A stretch of DNA of 64,000 bases, taken from NCBI GenBank assembly GCA_032433765.1, contig JAVIAB010000059.1:58566103-58630102 (forward strand), written 5' to 3'. Below the pieces are notes generated by a model. The model saw only the letters and a program-made list of their open reading frames with translations. It searched no databases and was not told the DNA's origin. Shown here one piece after another: positions 23,040 to 35,043 of this stretch. Both the position numbers and the translations under genes were made by a program. The DNA is from Megaustenia siamemsis (Eukaryota > Mollusca > Gastropoda > Stylommatophora > Ariophantidae). Every line of letters starts with the position of its first letter. Within the stretch, counting starts at the first letter, position 1.

Positions 23040-23590
23040 ATGGTAGGGAAGAATCCTTTAGATATCTTGAAAGATGTCTTCACACTTTCCTCCAACCTTC
23101 ACAATCGAGAGTTGCTCTCTGAGATGTGAGAAATGTAAATTCTGCCCATTCTCTAAAGTTGTTTTACCACTGCTTTCTCTGTCTGCCTTTTAATTAGCTT
23201 GGTACTGTGCCCTTTAAAATGGTCTTAGCAAGTTCCTTAGATCTTATCTCATGTCCGTACCATTTAAATTTAGGTTCTTATACTGTACACAATTGTGTAT
23301 TGGTTCTTGAACTGGCTCTATGGATCTTTGAATCTTGTAGTGCACTTCCTCATTGATGATATTGTCTGTATGAGATTTGCATAAGATCTTTCAACACTAT
23401 ATCCTCTCATGCATCTGTATTCTTGTTTCAAGATCAGCAGTGAGTGTCCATGTTTTGAATGTGAACAGAAATATAGTCACTACTACTGTTTGTAGTAATG
23501 TGATATTTGTTCTCTGGGAGATGGTTTTATTGAACCAAATGAAGCTAAGAAATCTCACTTAAATTGGCCACATCTGATATAACTATGAGA
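23040..23590 (-). mobile_element. LINE group I, 3' fragment
   Basis: On the minus strand a broken frame encodes FKTWTLTADLETRIQMHERI, then NIINEEV, then ELAKTILKGTVP, KGRQRKQW, NFREWAEF and RATLDCEGWRK. This order is typical of the region after the RT in a LINE family known from many invertebrates (L-A-K-T-I-L-x-G-T-V then R-x-R-Q-R-K-x-W). It has internal stops and is distinct from groups A to F. Confidence 0.65.
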
Positions 23591-24044
23591 TTGAGTATCA
23601 GTAATGAAAAATGGGAGTAGCTCTAGGAAGATAAGAAATGGGACAATCAACACTCACTGAGGCAGGCAAAACATTCAGACTAGCAGTTATAAGAAAAATG
23701 TTCTCCACTAGGCAGCTTATCCTCTATGGTTCATTCTTTATTATTCTTCTACCATTACTTTTATGACACCAAAAATCTAGAGCAGTGGTTGTCAGACTGC
23801 TCCGCAGAGCCTAGGTGCACTGCAGTTCCTGCAAGGGGCTCTGTGGACATTATTATCATTATAAAGTTCCATGCCTGGCATAGGTGATGTCTCCTCCACA
23901 AACCTCTATCCACAATGCAATTCATCAACATCACTGCTGTTGTACCACGATGTTAAACTAATATAATTTCTCTATGTCGCCCGAGATCTCTCTTTCCCTC
24001 TTCATTGGAGCTTTGTAAAACAAGAATACCCAGAAGTAGGCAAG

Positions 24045-24695
24045 AAAAGTTTATGAGTTTTAATTCCTTTTACAAGTACCTACAAATGTTAGAAATCTGA
24101 AACAAGTACAACGTTTCAGATACTTGGGCACAATAATTACATCAGATGAAAGATGCACCACAGAAATAAAAAGCAGAATAGCTCAGGCCAAAATAGCATT
24201 TCAGGAAATGAAAAATATCTTATGCAACAAATCTATGTCAATTAAAATGAGAAAGAGAGTTCATCGGTGCTATATGGAACCAATTCTGACCTATGGAAGC
24301 GCATCATGGACAATAGACAAACAAATGAAAAGACGATTAGAGGCCACAGAGATGGGATTTCTCAGAAGAATGTTGAAAGTTCCCTGGTCAGATAAAAAGA
24401 CCAATGAGGAAGTTCTCAAAGAGGCCGACACAAAAAGGGAGCTCTTAAAAAAACATCAGAAAGAAGCAATCAACATTTTTCGGGCACATCATGAGAAGAG
24501 GAAAGTTGGAATACTTGGTTACAACTGGCAAAATAAAAGGAAAGAGAGATCGCGGACGACAAAGAGAGAAAATACTGGATAGCTTGGTGTCATGGCATGG
24601 AAATCAGTCAACGACAGAACTGATACGATGCACTGTAGATAGAAGATTGTGGAGGGACATGATCGCCTACGCCAGCCGGCAGGGTACATGATGAT
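24045..24695 (+). mobile_element. LINE group A1, 3' part with (ATG)n tail
   Basis: Encodes RYLGTIITSDERCTTEIKSRIAQ, then MEPILTYGSASWTID, KRRLEATEMGFLRRMLKVPW and DKKTNEEVLKEADTKRELL. A frameshift near 24475 is followed by the G-R-x-R-Q-R-E-K-I-L-D-S-L block. The last bases, GGTACATGATGATGATGA, are the family's simple-repeat 3' end. Truncated at the 5' side around 24045. Confidence 0.8.
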
Positions 24696-25317
24696 GATGA
24701 CTTATGTTAGATCAGGTTTTCAGCATTGGCAGCCATCAACAAATACAGATCACATTTGGACGCTGAGAAGGGATTAGAATAGCAATTTCCAAACGAGGGC
24801 CCAGATTTGAAGACCTAATGAAGGATAAAACAAGCTCATTCTTCCACTTTACTTTTTGCTACAGGATAAAAATATCACAATGCAAGTTGATTCACTTATT
24901 TCTTTTTTTTTTCAATTACAAAAATGACACTGATCTGAAATTTATACCCAAAATGTTAGTTTATTTACCTCCTCCAATATGTCATTAAAATGCTATTAAA
25001 ACTTTATTTAATTTTTTTTTTTTTACATTATTGATTGATATAAGGTGCTGCTGCCGTGATTTGTGGTTAAGAGTTAGGGCTCAGTTGACCGAAAAAGTTT
25101 GGCGTCTGCTAGTTTAGAGGAAATGTTTGGTTTACTTCATATACTGGATTGTGTTTTGCAACTAATGGTCCGATGCATGCTTTTTTTTCAGCATGAACAT
25201 TTGTAAGTTTTCTAACACTTGATTTTCCTACAAAGAAGCATTTGTTTCTTGTTGTCTCTACTTAGTAACCAGTCTTACTATGCTTATAATGAGTTTTTCC
25301 TACCCTTATTTGTATCT

Positions 25318-26195
25318 AGTTTTCGTTGGATTGTCCACCTCCTCATCCATGCAGTGATTTGTATCAAGCTTGTTTTCCTTCTATTATGTTGATTGTCCAC
25401 CTCCTCATCCATACAGTGATTTGTATCAAGCTTGTTTTCCTTCTATTATGTTGATTGTCCACCTCCTATCCATACAGTGATTTGTATCAAGCTTGTTTTC
25501 TTTCTATTATGTTGATTGTCCACCTCCTATCCATACAGTGATTTGTATCAAGTTTGTTTTCCTTCTATTATGTTGGTTGTCCACCTCCTCATCCATTAAG
25601 TGATTTGTATCAAGTTTGTTTTCCTTCTATTATGTTGGTTGTCCACCTCCTCATCCATTAAGTGATTTGTATCAAGTTTGTTTTCCTTCTATTATGTTGA
25701 TTGTCCACCTCCTCATCCATTAAGTGATTTGTATCAAGTTTGTTTTCCTTCTATTATGTTGGTTGTCCACCTCATCCATGCAGTGATTTGTATCAAGTTT
25801 GTTTTCCTTCTATTATGTTGGTTGTCCACCTCCTCATCCATTAAGTGATTTGTATCAAGTTTGTTTTCCTTCTATTATGTTGGTTGTCCACCTCCTCATC
25901 CATTAAGTGATTTGTATCAAGTTTGTTTTCCTTCTATTATGTTGGTTGTCCACCTCCTCATCCATACAGTAATTTGAATCAAGCTTGTTTTCCTTCTATT
26001 ATGTTGGTTGTCCACCTCCTCATCCATGCAGTGATTTGTATCAAGTTTGTTTTCCTTCTATTATGTTGGTTGTCCACCTCCTCATCCATACAATAATTTG
26101 AATCAAGCTTGTTTTCCTTCTATTATGTTGGTTGTCCACCTCCTCATCCATTAAGTGATTTGTATCAAGCTTGTTTTCCTTCTATTATGTTGGTT
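25318..26195. repeat. 62-bp minisatellite, about 14 copies
   Basis: Unit contains GTTGGTTGTCCACCTCCTCA, TCCATTAAGTGATTTGTATC and AAGTTTGTTTTCCTTCTATT. Variants swap CATACAG, CATGCAG and CATTAAG. Some units lack 2-3 bp. It lies in the intron between the large exon and the 37-nt exon. Confidence 0.9.
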
Positions 26196-26447
26196 GTCCA
26201 ACACTACAACATGCTTCTCCTGCATGGACATTTTTTTTTTTTTCTGGACTTTCCTTTGCCAGGATATGCAACCAGATCATGATAGTGCTGGTTCAAGTAG
26301 AACTTATGTTCTCTCTTGTCTTCTGTATAGAGCAAAAGCAATGAGCTTTAGGTGTTTTAAAAAAAAGTGTAAAGCTTGTCTCAGAAAATGTTTAAACCAA
26401 TTGTTATCACATTTTTTACTGTCTTTAAGAACTTTCAGGCACATTTA

Positions 26448-27899
26448 GGGGCATCTGTAGCCTAGTTGGGAGAACCGCCTGACTGTGCAAAGATGGTGAA
26501 GGACGTTATTTAAACTGTGACCGTTCACTCCTCTCTTCAATGTTTTCGTCAAGTGTAAACTGTCAATCTTCATACTTTGTGTTGTGTTATGGTTCGTCTG
26601 TTGGGTCAGAATATGTCACATCTACATGAAATTGACTGCACACACAAGTCCCTTGTACAAAAGAATAGCAATACTTTATATACATAATCCATTTAACAGA
26701 GGTTATCAATATAAACAGCCCAGTGGCGTTGATTTACCGCTCAGGTATAAAGTAAATGCTAAGGAGGTTCCAGTTATCTCTCGTAATTTAATCTCGGGGC
26801 TTTCTCATCATACATTGAAATCACTTATCTCTGTCTAGACTCCCTGAACAGTGTACAGAACTTAACAACCAATATAATGTCCACGTCATAAATCCATCTC
26901 ATGGAACATCTCATTACAGACACATTCTCACTAGTCTGCTCACTGTTACTCCACAGTATGATTACAAAATATCCTGCTTCCTATACTACAGGTATATGGA
27001 TTCAGCCTCACTCGTTCCTCTAACTACATTCAACTTCTTAAACGAAATGGCCACCGTATGGTTGTTCCTACACATGGCTAACTGATATGGGCATTGGCCC
27101 TGTTACCATTAAAATATATCCACTTCTCCATTAACTAAGATCGCCTGTGTCTTTCTACCGACATAGCTTACATGTAATTTCTCTTATACACTTCTAACTA
27201 AAAAGGATGTGTGTTCTGTTATTACTAAAATGGACCCACGCCCTAGTGGCCTTACTCGACCGTACTACCTCCTTAGCTTACATGTGATCTCCTGTCATTT
27301 CCTCTCTGCGCCAGCTCTTAAGTATCTTATGTCTCAACCAATGGAAAACTACCTACGCCATTTCGTCAGCCAATGAAATATTGCCACATCATAGTCACTA
27401 TCTCACACTTAACACTTCCCTTAACTGTAATCACCCCTTTGTGATTCTAACCCTTTTCTCATAATCACGAGATTTTCCTATCTCTACTCACCTAAACAAC
27501 TAACTCAAAACTATCCTGTGAATGTCACTTTCCCTAAACACGATGGTTCTCTCAATTCTTCTTACACTGTCCCCAAATCCATTATTTTCTTACATCCGCT
27601 TTTACAACTAGGCTACTGATGTCCGGACAACCTTTTTTCAATACTCGCTGGAAGCGGTGTGAATTGTACTCATGGTTGGAAAAAAAAAATACCCTCGCAG
27701 TCGATCCGGCCACTGGCAGAAATATGGGTACCAGGGTATTACTTTGGGAAGGTGAGGAATGCCGCCTCGCATCGTGAGTTTCGATGCTTGAAGCGACACT
27801 ATCCAGAAGTCTCCGAACACTTCTGAATAGGCGACCGATCACATATGGGTGAAAACTTGCATGCTAGGACACAGGTTTGTCTCATAATATACCTTTACC
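26448..27899 (+). mobile_element. tRNA-derived SINE, group 1, split by repeat G
   Basis: The 5' piece (26448-26484) has the A-box-like TGTAGCCTAGTTGGGAG. The 3' piece (27610-27899) matches the intact copy at 52637-52958 from GGACAACC through GGTACCAGGGTATTAC to the end. A 16-bp TSD, CTTTCAGGCACATTTA, flanks the whole block at 26432-26447 and 27900-27915. The two halves were therefore one insertion, later opened by about 1.1 kb of other DNA. Confidence 0.85.
26485..27606. mobile_element. Dispersed CT-rich repeat G inserted in a SINE
   Basis: No ORF. Begins TGTGCAAAG (one base earlier if TG is counted) and ends TTTTACA. Its right part resembles 32470-32760: AATCACGAGA, CTCTACTCACC, GAATGTCACTTYCCC and CACTGTCC occur in the same order in both. 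ACT flanks the junctions. It could be a solo LTR or non-autonomous element, but matching 4-6 bp TSDs are not seen. Confidence 0.55.
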
Positions 27900-28027
27900 C
27901 TTTCAGGCACATTTAATCAAGTTTGCTAAATCATGCTGTACTTGCTTACTATGAACTTTTAGTCATGTTAAAAATCATTTGGTAAAGGATTTTTTATATT
28001 TTCACATTTTATATTTCTTTATTTCAG

Positions 28028-28064
28028 CTTGTATCGCCACCACCAAATAAACCAATCATCGAAG
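28028..28064 (+). CDS. Micro-exon (37 nt) of the host gene
   Basis: Bounded by the acceptor TTATTTCAG (ending 28027) and donor GTATGT (28065). Entering in phase 0 from the donor at 20904 it encodes LVSPPPNKPIIE and leaves one base (phase 1). Proline-rich and fully open. The exact splice signals and phase agreement with both neighbours support it. No independent homology evidence. Confidence 0.6.
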
Positions 28065-28630
28065 GTATGTTTTGTAGATGTGTGTTTTATATTGTTCTAA
28101 TTACCTTGCTATTATTTTTGTACATAAAAGATTCAAAAGATGCTGTTCTGTTTATATTGTTGAAATACTGTACTTCTTTCTCTATCTCATTTTCATTTCA
28201 GCATCTGAGGGAGAGATAGTTTTGGACTTTGTTGCTGCTGTGTTTCTGGGATTCTGTCTTTTCATTATTTATTTAGAGCAGAAAATATTGGTGGCTGCTA
28301 TTTTCTCTACCTATGTTCATGTTCTCACATGCATGATTTTTCTCAGCATTTTTTTAGAGCACTTTTAATGAACTCCTATTAGTAGATTTTGCTAGACCTG
28401 CCACAGATTTAAGACTTATTTTAACTTAGAGTAGCTTGTCTTCCCTGAGTGAGTCACTTGTTAGTTGTGTACACATGATGTTAGAGATATTGTACACTTG
28501 GTGCTTCTCAATCTAAGTTCATATCAGTACCATTTTAGCTCTAACAGTGGAATGCAACATGTCTTGGTTGTGATTTCAAGTGAGGTGAAGATAAAGCATT
28601 TAACTAATTTAGTGGAGCTAGTCTCCTGTT

Positions 28631-29265
28631 TCCTGTAAATACCTCTACTAAATGTACAATCTTACATATATCTGGGCAGTAATATAGATAAAGAGGGAGG
28701 AACATAAAATGATACCAAATAAGGATATCAAAAGCAAGAGGAGCTTTCGTTGCACTAGGAAATATATGGAAATCCAAAGAAATTAGGTTAAATACAAAAA
28801 TAAAAATGTTCAACTCAAATGTTAAGTCGGTCCTATTATATGGCTGTGAAACATGGAGAACAACAAAATTGACAATCATGAAGATACAGACTTTCATTAA
28901 TGGATGCTTATGCAGAATAAAAGGATGGAAATGGCAGGACAAAATCACTAACATAGAATTACGGAAATGTACCAGTCAAATACCAGTGGATAAAGAGATA
29001 CAGCAAAGACGATGGCGCTGGATAGGACACACACTGTGGAAGCCAACTGAGAGTATTACACAACAGGCCCTTTTTTGGAATCTCCAGGGGAAAAGACAAA
29101 GAGGAAGACCAAGGAAATCTTGGAGAAGACAGATAGAAGCAGAGATGAAGATGATGGAGAAGACATGGAATGATCTTAAAAGAATGGCAAAAAACAAAAC
29201 AACTTGGAAAGTGTTTGTTGAAGACCTATGCTCCACAGGGAGCTAAAAAAGGTAGAAGAAGAAGA
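28631..29265 (+). mobile_element. LINE group C, 5'-truncated copy with (GAA)n tail
   Basis: Encodes, mostly in one open frame (28806-29246), LLYGCETWRTTKL, a C-terminal region with RRWRWIGHTLWK, then QGKRQRGRPRKSWRR and TWNDLKRMAKNKTTWK. Tail GGTAGAAGAAGAAGAA. Perfect 11-bp TSD AGTCTCCTGTT at 28620-28630 and 29266-29276. Confidence 0.85.
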
Positions 29266-29581
29266 AGTCTCCTGTTGTTTGTTATTGATTCACCAGCCAT
29301 TGGGTTCTTTTACCTCTGTAGTCCTAAAGAGTTTTTTGTATTTCTGGGGAGTATGTGGATTTCCTTTCATTATGGGGTGCATATGTTAAAAGATGAAAAG
29401 ATTTAGCATAATTAACATTTTGCCACACAGCAGTAACTGGTCTGCTTGATTTACTATATGTGCCTCAGTTGGAATATAGTAAAAGCATTTTACCTTCCCT
29501 TATTATATGTGCCTCGTTTGAATACGATAAAACCATCATTTGAATATGGTACAAGCATTTTACCGTCCCTTATTATATGTA

Positions 29582-30760
29582 TCAGGTCTACGTTTCATTA
29601 ACAACATCGTTTTTACAATAGTGACTTGTTAAACCTCAGATCAACGGTTCTATACCAAGCCGAGAAAAATAATTCCTCCATTTTGGAAACAACCGGAAAC
29701 GATCCGGAAAGTGGTTACACATGTGCAGTTCGAACAGAGGAAGGACTGAGCGAATGTTTCCCAATAGAAACTGGGGTTAAACAAGGATGTATTTTATCGC
29801 CCTTGTTATTTGGAATTGTTATGGACTTCATAATGAAGAAATGCTGCACTGGAAATAAAGGCATCGAATGGATACAAGGAGACCATTTGAGGACCTCGAC
29901 TTTGCTGATGACATAGTTCTCATCAGCAGCCAGATAAAAACGATGCAGGAAAACACAAATGAACTATCATCAATAGCCAGCAAAATTGGGTTTCAGATCA
30001 ATCATGAAAAGACTAAAGTCATGAAAAGTTTAATTCCAACAGACGACAAAATATACATGGAAAACAAACCAGTAGAAGAGATCGATTACTTTATCTATCT
30101 TGGAAGTCACAGTGATCGAGAAGGGGATACGAGCAAAGAAATTAGAATCAGAATAGCTAAAGCAGCAATGTCTTTCAGAAGCCTTGAAAAGTTGTGGAAA
30201 TCAAAACTCATCAGCACAAACACAAAACTTAGACTATTCAAATAAAATGTACTATCAACCCTTACATATGCGTGTGAAAGCTGGAAAACGACAAGAGATA
30301 TAGAAACAAAGTTGAACGTATTCAAAAATAAATGTCGAAGGAAAATACTTGGTATAGCGTGGAACGAATTCAAAACAAATGAGGAAATTAGAGAAATCGC
30401 CAATCAACCACTAATATCTTCAGTAATAAAGAAAAGATGATGGTCATATGTTAGACATGTGATGAGGAGAGATAATAACCGAATAGCAAAGCAAGCCCTC
30501 ATATGGGAAACAACAGGTAAGAGGAAAAGAGGAAGAGCCAGAGAGACACTGAGAAGATCATTGATGAGAGAGGCAAGAGCAGCTCCCTCAATGAGATAGA
30601 GCTGCTTGCACAGAACAGAGACAAATGGCGAGATTTGATAAAATATCTTTAAAAGAATTGAAAACTGCTGGAACAAAAAAAAAAAAAAAATCAGGTAAGA
30701 GAAGGAATATCTTGGTCTATGCCCTATGGGCCGGCTATGGCTAGAAAGGTCAATAGATAG
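29582..30760 (+). mobile_element. LINE group B, longest copy in the window
   Basis: Contains RT motif B (TGVKQGCILSPLLFGIV) at about 29770-29820 and motif C (DFADDIVLISSQ) near 29898. Next are the link ARKSLIPTD-like stretch, MSFRSLEKLWKSKLIS (30168) and the C-terminal GRRW-to-ETLRR region, broken by stops near 30243 and 30439. Tail AATAGATAG. A 10-bp TSD, ATTATATGTA, lies at 29572-29581 and 30761-30770. The target is itself a small tandem repeat (units with TTATATGTGCCTCAGTTTG, 29440-29580 and again after 30761). Confidence 0.9.
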
Positions 30761-30999
30761 ATTATATGTACCTCAGTTTGAATATGGTAAAATATATTGT
30801 TAGTGCAGGTTGTCATTGGCTGACTTGTAAATTTTTTTTATTTTACTCGTCCATGTTAGTCTTGGTCTGCCTCTGTAAACATTTTATATGTGGGGGACAA
30901 TTGTTGTTATCATAGAGGTGTTACTTCGTTGTGTATAAGTCTCCTGGCGCTTGACAGCTGTTTGCATAAAGATGTAACACCTGCCTGATACTGTCAACA

Positions 31000-32830
31000 C
31001 TGACACAACTTAACCAGACTTGTACAGTCTGAGTAACAGTGCATGTTTACTCGACTCTTGCCTGATGTCTCTGGTGTGAGTCGTCATTGAATCTCTGGTT
31101 CTCTCCCACACACAACCTCAGCTTCATCTATCGCCACATTATACATATCCTCAGTCGTTAGTGAAACCTATTACAACTTCAGTACTTCGCATTGTTTCAG
31201 TTTTTACTTCTATCAGGCTTGGATACAACGCACACGTTTCATGGTATATATAAGTCTCTCTGAATAAAACATCTTAAGACATTGATAGAGTCCACTATAA
31301 CAAATCCTTAACAATAAAGAATCCAGCAGTTTAACATTCCCTCTCAGGTCTCCAAGTAAAACTAAGTACTCATGTTCCGGATCTCACACACTGTGCTCTC
31401 CTCACGCACATCACTGCATCCTCTTAAGAATATTGGTTTGTTATACTGTGCTCAACCTATTCTTGAAAAGTGTTTATACAACCACCTCTATGCTGCTCCT
31501 CTTGTGAGAGTTCTCTTCTAGGGCATCTGACCTCTAAAACCCTCTGAGTCTTCCTGATAACCAGGTTCAATTTACTGTTAATAATATCTAGTCACTGACA
31601 TGTCTCCCTTTCTCGTTTTTCATGTGAGCTCCTCTACTAGAATGTTCCACTTAACTATTTCTCTCTAATCACAGAGCATGTGCTCAACTACTACTAACAG
31701 GGCCTTATGCCCTCATGGCGTGGCCACTCGGCTGCTCTGTAGTTTTACATGTGAGTCTTCTCTCTTATAAAGTAAAGTCTTGACCCCTATCTATCTATCT
31801 ATTGACCTTTCGAGCCGTAACCGGCCCATAGGGCGTAGACCAAGATACACCTTCTCCTATATGAATTTTTGTTCTAGCAGTTTTCTTTTAAAGATATTTT
31901 ATCAAATCTCGCCATCTGTCTCTGTTCTGTGCAAGCAGTTCTATCTCATTGAGGGAGCCGATTCCTGCTGCTCTTGCCTCTCTCATCAATGTTCTTCTCA
32001 GTGTCTCCCTGGGTCTTCCTCTTTTTCTTTTACCTGTTGTTTCCCATATGAGGGCTTGCTTTGCTATTCGATTATTATCTCTTCTCATCACATGTCCAAC
32101 GTATGACCATCGTCTTTTCTTTATTACTGAAGATATTAGTGGTTGATTGGCGATTTCTCTAATTTCCTCGTTTGTTTTGAAATCGTTCCATTCTATACCA
32201 AGTATTTTCCTTAGACATTTATTTTCGAATGCGTTCAACTTTGTTTCTATATCTCTTGTTGTTTTCCAGCTTTCACACGCATACATAAGGGTTGATAGTA
32301 CATTTGATTTGAATAGCCTAAGTTTTGTGTTTGTGCTAATGAGTTTTGATTTCCACAACTTTTCAAGGCTTCTGAAAGACATTGCTGCTTTAGCCAGTCT
32401 GATTCTAATTTCTTTGCTCGTATCCCCTTCTCGATCAATGTGACTTCTAAGATGATTTGACCCCTATACAGGTCCTTAAATCTCTCGCCCCTCAGCCAAT
32501 CAACAACCACTTCCTTAATTTCCCATCAAATGGATTCTCTTAACATCATCCCTTCTATTTCACCTTCACCATTCCCCAATCTACTCACTTCCCCCTGTTC
32601 TACTCACTGCACCTGTCTCCACAATCACGAGACTCTTCTCTACTCACCCAACAACAGTTCACTCAAACTTCTCAGGAATGTCACTTCCCCACACATAAAG
32701 TGTTTCTCAACTCTCTCTACACTGTCCCTACTCCCCTTATTTCCTTACATGCTTACAATCTCATTTACACCTCTGTATCTTTTATCTTGTATTTTCCCTT
32801 CCAAGATTACTTTTAATAGTATGCTGTGTC
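31000..32830. repeat. Second G-like CT-rich repeat, split by LINE B
   Basis: CT-rich, no ORF. The right part (32470-32760) shares ordered blocks with 27300-27600 (CACGAGA, TCTACTCACC, GAATGTCACTTCCCC, CACTGTCC, CCTTACATGC). The left part includes the GCCTTATGCCCTCATGGCG / TTACATGTGAGT stretch, comparable with CCCTAGTGGCC / TTACATGTGATCT at 27240-27290. LINE B at 31791-32456 interrupts it. The left limit is uncertain. Confidence 0.5.
31791..32456 (-). mobile_element. LINE group B, young copy near-identical to 13546-14132
   Basis: Minus strand, 164-codon open 3' ORF (32382-31888) differing from the 13.6 kb copy by only a couple of residues (for example E to D in IEWNDFKTNEE). Tail (GATA)n. Perfect 11-bp TSD TTGACCCCTAT at 31780-31790 and 32457-32467. 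It extends about 60-70 bp further 5' than the other copy, so the two were truncated independently. Confidence 0.9.
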
Positions 32831-32934
32831 TTAAGTGGTCATAGATCTATTGTCTCACTAATCTATGGTGAAGCAGCAATGTCTTTTGGTCTGACACATC
32901 CATCTTTGTCATTAGTAGATTAACTTAGCAATTT

Positions 32935-33247
32935 TGTCCAGGCAGTGGTCATTTTTAGCTTTCTCTTTTCAACTTTTAAATGCCAAGGGTTCTTTAAAGT
33001 GCATGATTGTGCATAGAACCTGTTGTTTTTTGCTGTTATCTGAGAGGGCTAGACATTACATCCGACAGTCCAGAGACCAGAAGGAGGGTACGTAAGGTCA
33101 CAAGTAAATATCTTGGATTAAAAGAGAAAACTTCTCATCACTTGTCGCTGGATTCAAACCCAAAACCTTCCCGTCTTGAAGACCAGCATCTCACCTCTAT
33201 ACCAGATTAATTGAAGACCAGCATCTCACCTCTATACCAGATTAATT
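32935..33247 (-). mobile_element. tRNA-derived SINE, group 4, with a 35-bp tandem duplication
   Basis: On the minus strand: A-box-like TATAGAGGTGAGATGCTGG and B-box-like GGGTTTGAATCC, then a body shared with 63370-63640 (GCCAAGGGT, GAGAGGGCTA on this strand). The tRNA-like 5' end is duplicated in tandem (about 33177-33212 and 33212-33247). Confidence 0.7.
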
Positions 33248-33339
33248 ATGACCTTGTTTTCTTCCAGTGGTGCCCTCCGAACGCATCCTTTCATGAATAC
33301 GATAACTATCTATTCATAAACGTTTGTTTTTGCAAATAG

Positions 33340-33343
<4 letters not shown>

Positions 33344-33370
<27 letters not shown>
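33344..33370. repeat. (TA)n microsatellite
   Basis: Uninterrupted TA repeat of 27 bp. Confidence 0.95.
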
Positions 33371-34131
33371 CAAAGATTGCCCTATTATACAAGTTTCCTT
33401 CTTTGGATATCAATTTTGTAAAGAGTGGTTAAACTTTTGTTATTTAAATTTGTAGATTTCTGAACAAATATTTAATTATTTTTGTCACTATAGGTCTTGA
33501 TTCAAAATCTATGGCCACGCTAGAAAATATGCCAGTAGTTTATCCTTTTTTGCCATACAGGAAGTTTCCAAATGCTTCCAAATGTACTCTACAATAGTTG
33601 CATACTTTCATTAGAATGTGCAATATTGCAAATTAAGTACATATGTTTTGTGTGGCCTTGTGCTGGCGGGATAAATCTGTGCCATAGCCAAGATACTTGA
33701 CTGAGTATTGGCAACATTTCTTCTTTGTCGAGGTAGCCATGATTTACTCAGTAAATTATGTAGTGGAAATTGGGGGGGGGGGGGGAATAAATAAATAGAA
33801 ATATGAAACAAATAGAGACAAATTGTACTTACGTTTGCAGCTACAAAATTATAAAATCACTTTTCATAAATAAAACGATAGAGAGCGCCCCCTCCCCCAC
33901 CAAAAAAAAAATAACAACAGAATTATGCCATTACAAAACTTATGTAATTATCTATATATAATTTAAGTGCATAATGCTATCAGCATATTTTATATTTACA
34001 AAATATATTACTATACATTTGTGTATATGCTCAACAAATCAAGGGTTATGTTGATCTCACTAGATTTGTATGAAGCTAAGAAATTAAACATAGCAACAGC
34101 AGCAAAAAGACTGACAAAAGCTTAGTTCTTT

Positions 34132-34320
34132 AACTCTAGATTACAATACCGCAGTAAAAATTACCGCATCAAAATAAAAGTTCTTCAAAATTTGACATTT
34201 TGCCATGTTCAAAGAATTCTTTTTAGAGCTCCTAATGATCCAATTATGTGGTAGTAGTTTTTACTACGGTATCGTAAACACATCAGCCATAGATGGGTAT
34301 CGTAATCTAGGGTTACTACT
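34132..34320. mobile_element. Foldback/MITE-like element, group 2
   Basis: The left end AACTCTAGATTACAATACCG is complementary to the right end GGTATCGTAATCTAGGGTT (34299-34317), with further internal pairing of GTAAAAATTACC and GTAGTTTTTACTACGGTA. No ORF. A related degraded copy is at 22505-22835. Confidence 0.6.
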
Positions 34321-35007
34321 CTGTTTGGAAAACAGTCTATTTCATACTGCTTTGACTTTTGAAGTTTGTCAACACACCTTGCATAAGACTAAAGAGCATA
34401 GGATGGCTAGGAAAGGCAGTGATTACGAGAGGTAGGAAAAGAAAGTTAATGTTGCCACAGAGATGATCCATCATATCCATATTGGATGGTCGCTTTTGAA
34501 GTCCACCATTAATGCCTGATGTGTGCTTCTCTTACAGGTACTGCTAATGAAACAATTCATTGAGCAGCAAAACTGGTGTCTGGGCATTGTATTCTACATT
34601 CATCTGTATCCCTGGGCGTGGCCACAGAGTCTCGTCCTGTGCCTGCCTCATGAGTCATGATTGCAACAGGATATGAAGAAAGACAGCATCAAGGAATGGA
34701 TGGGTCTCAGCTTTTCCTGTCATAGACAATAATAACAATAGATAACTAGATGAGAATAGCCACATCTGTTGATTTGGGTCAGTGACTCATCAAACGATGG
34801 GTTACGTGATGTGAGACCAAAATTCTGGTACCTCTGTGAAGAATGATACCAGTATAGAAAAGTTAAGAAATTTTGTTATTGCCCTGTAAGATATGACATC
34901 CATTGACTGTCTTGTCTTTGGCCAAAGTAAATCAAATGACAAATGAGATAGTTCACTCTAATCTAATTAATTTACAAATGCTTATTTTTCTGTAATCTAT
35001 CTTGCAG
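34321..35007. other. Intronic spacer ending in a splice acceptor
   Basis: No recognised repeat. Ends with CTATCTTGCAG at 34997-35007, the acceptor for the 36-nt exon. Confidence 0.4.
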
Positions 35008-35043
35008 GTGTAAAGAGAAAAGGTACACCAAGAAAACGAAGAG
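35008..35043 (+). CDS. Micro-exon (36 nt) of the host gene, basic
   Basis: Acceptor TCTTGCAG (ending 35007), donor GTATGT (35044). Entering in phase 1 it completes a Gly codon and encodes GVKRKGTPRKRR, leaving phase 1. The K-R-K-x-x-P-R-K-R-R cluster is a good bipartite or AT-hook-like basic motif, in line with a nuclear protein. Length divisible by three means it could be skipped without changing frame. Confidence 0.6.

Noticed and set aside
26485..27606. Repeat G as a solo LTR
   Set aside because: It starts TG and ends CA, but no matching 4-6 bp target duplication, primer-binding site or internal gag/pol is visible.
28187..28368. Alternative exon after TTTCATTTCAG at about 28201 (ASEGEIVLDFVAAV)
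   Set aside because: The acceptor is plausible and phase 1 fits, but the frame turns hydrophobic and no consensus donor ends it.
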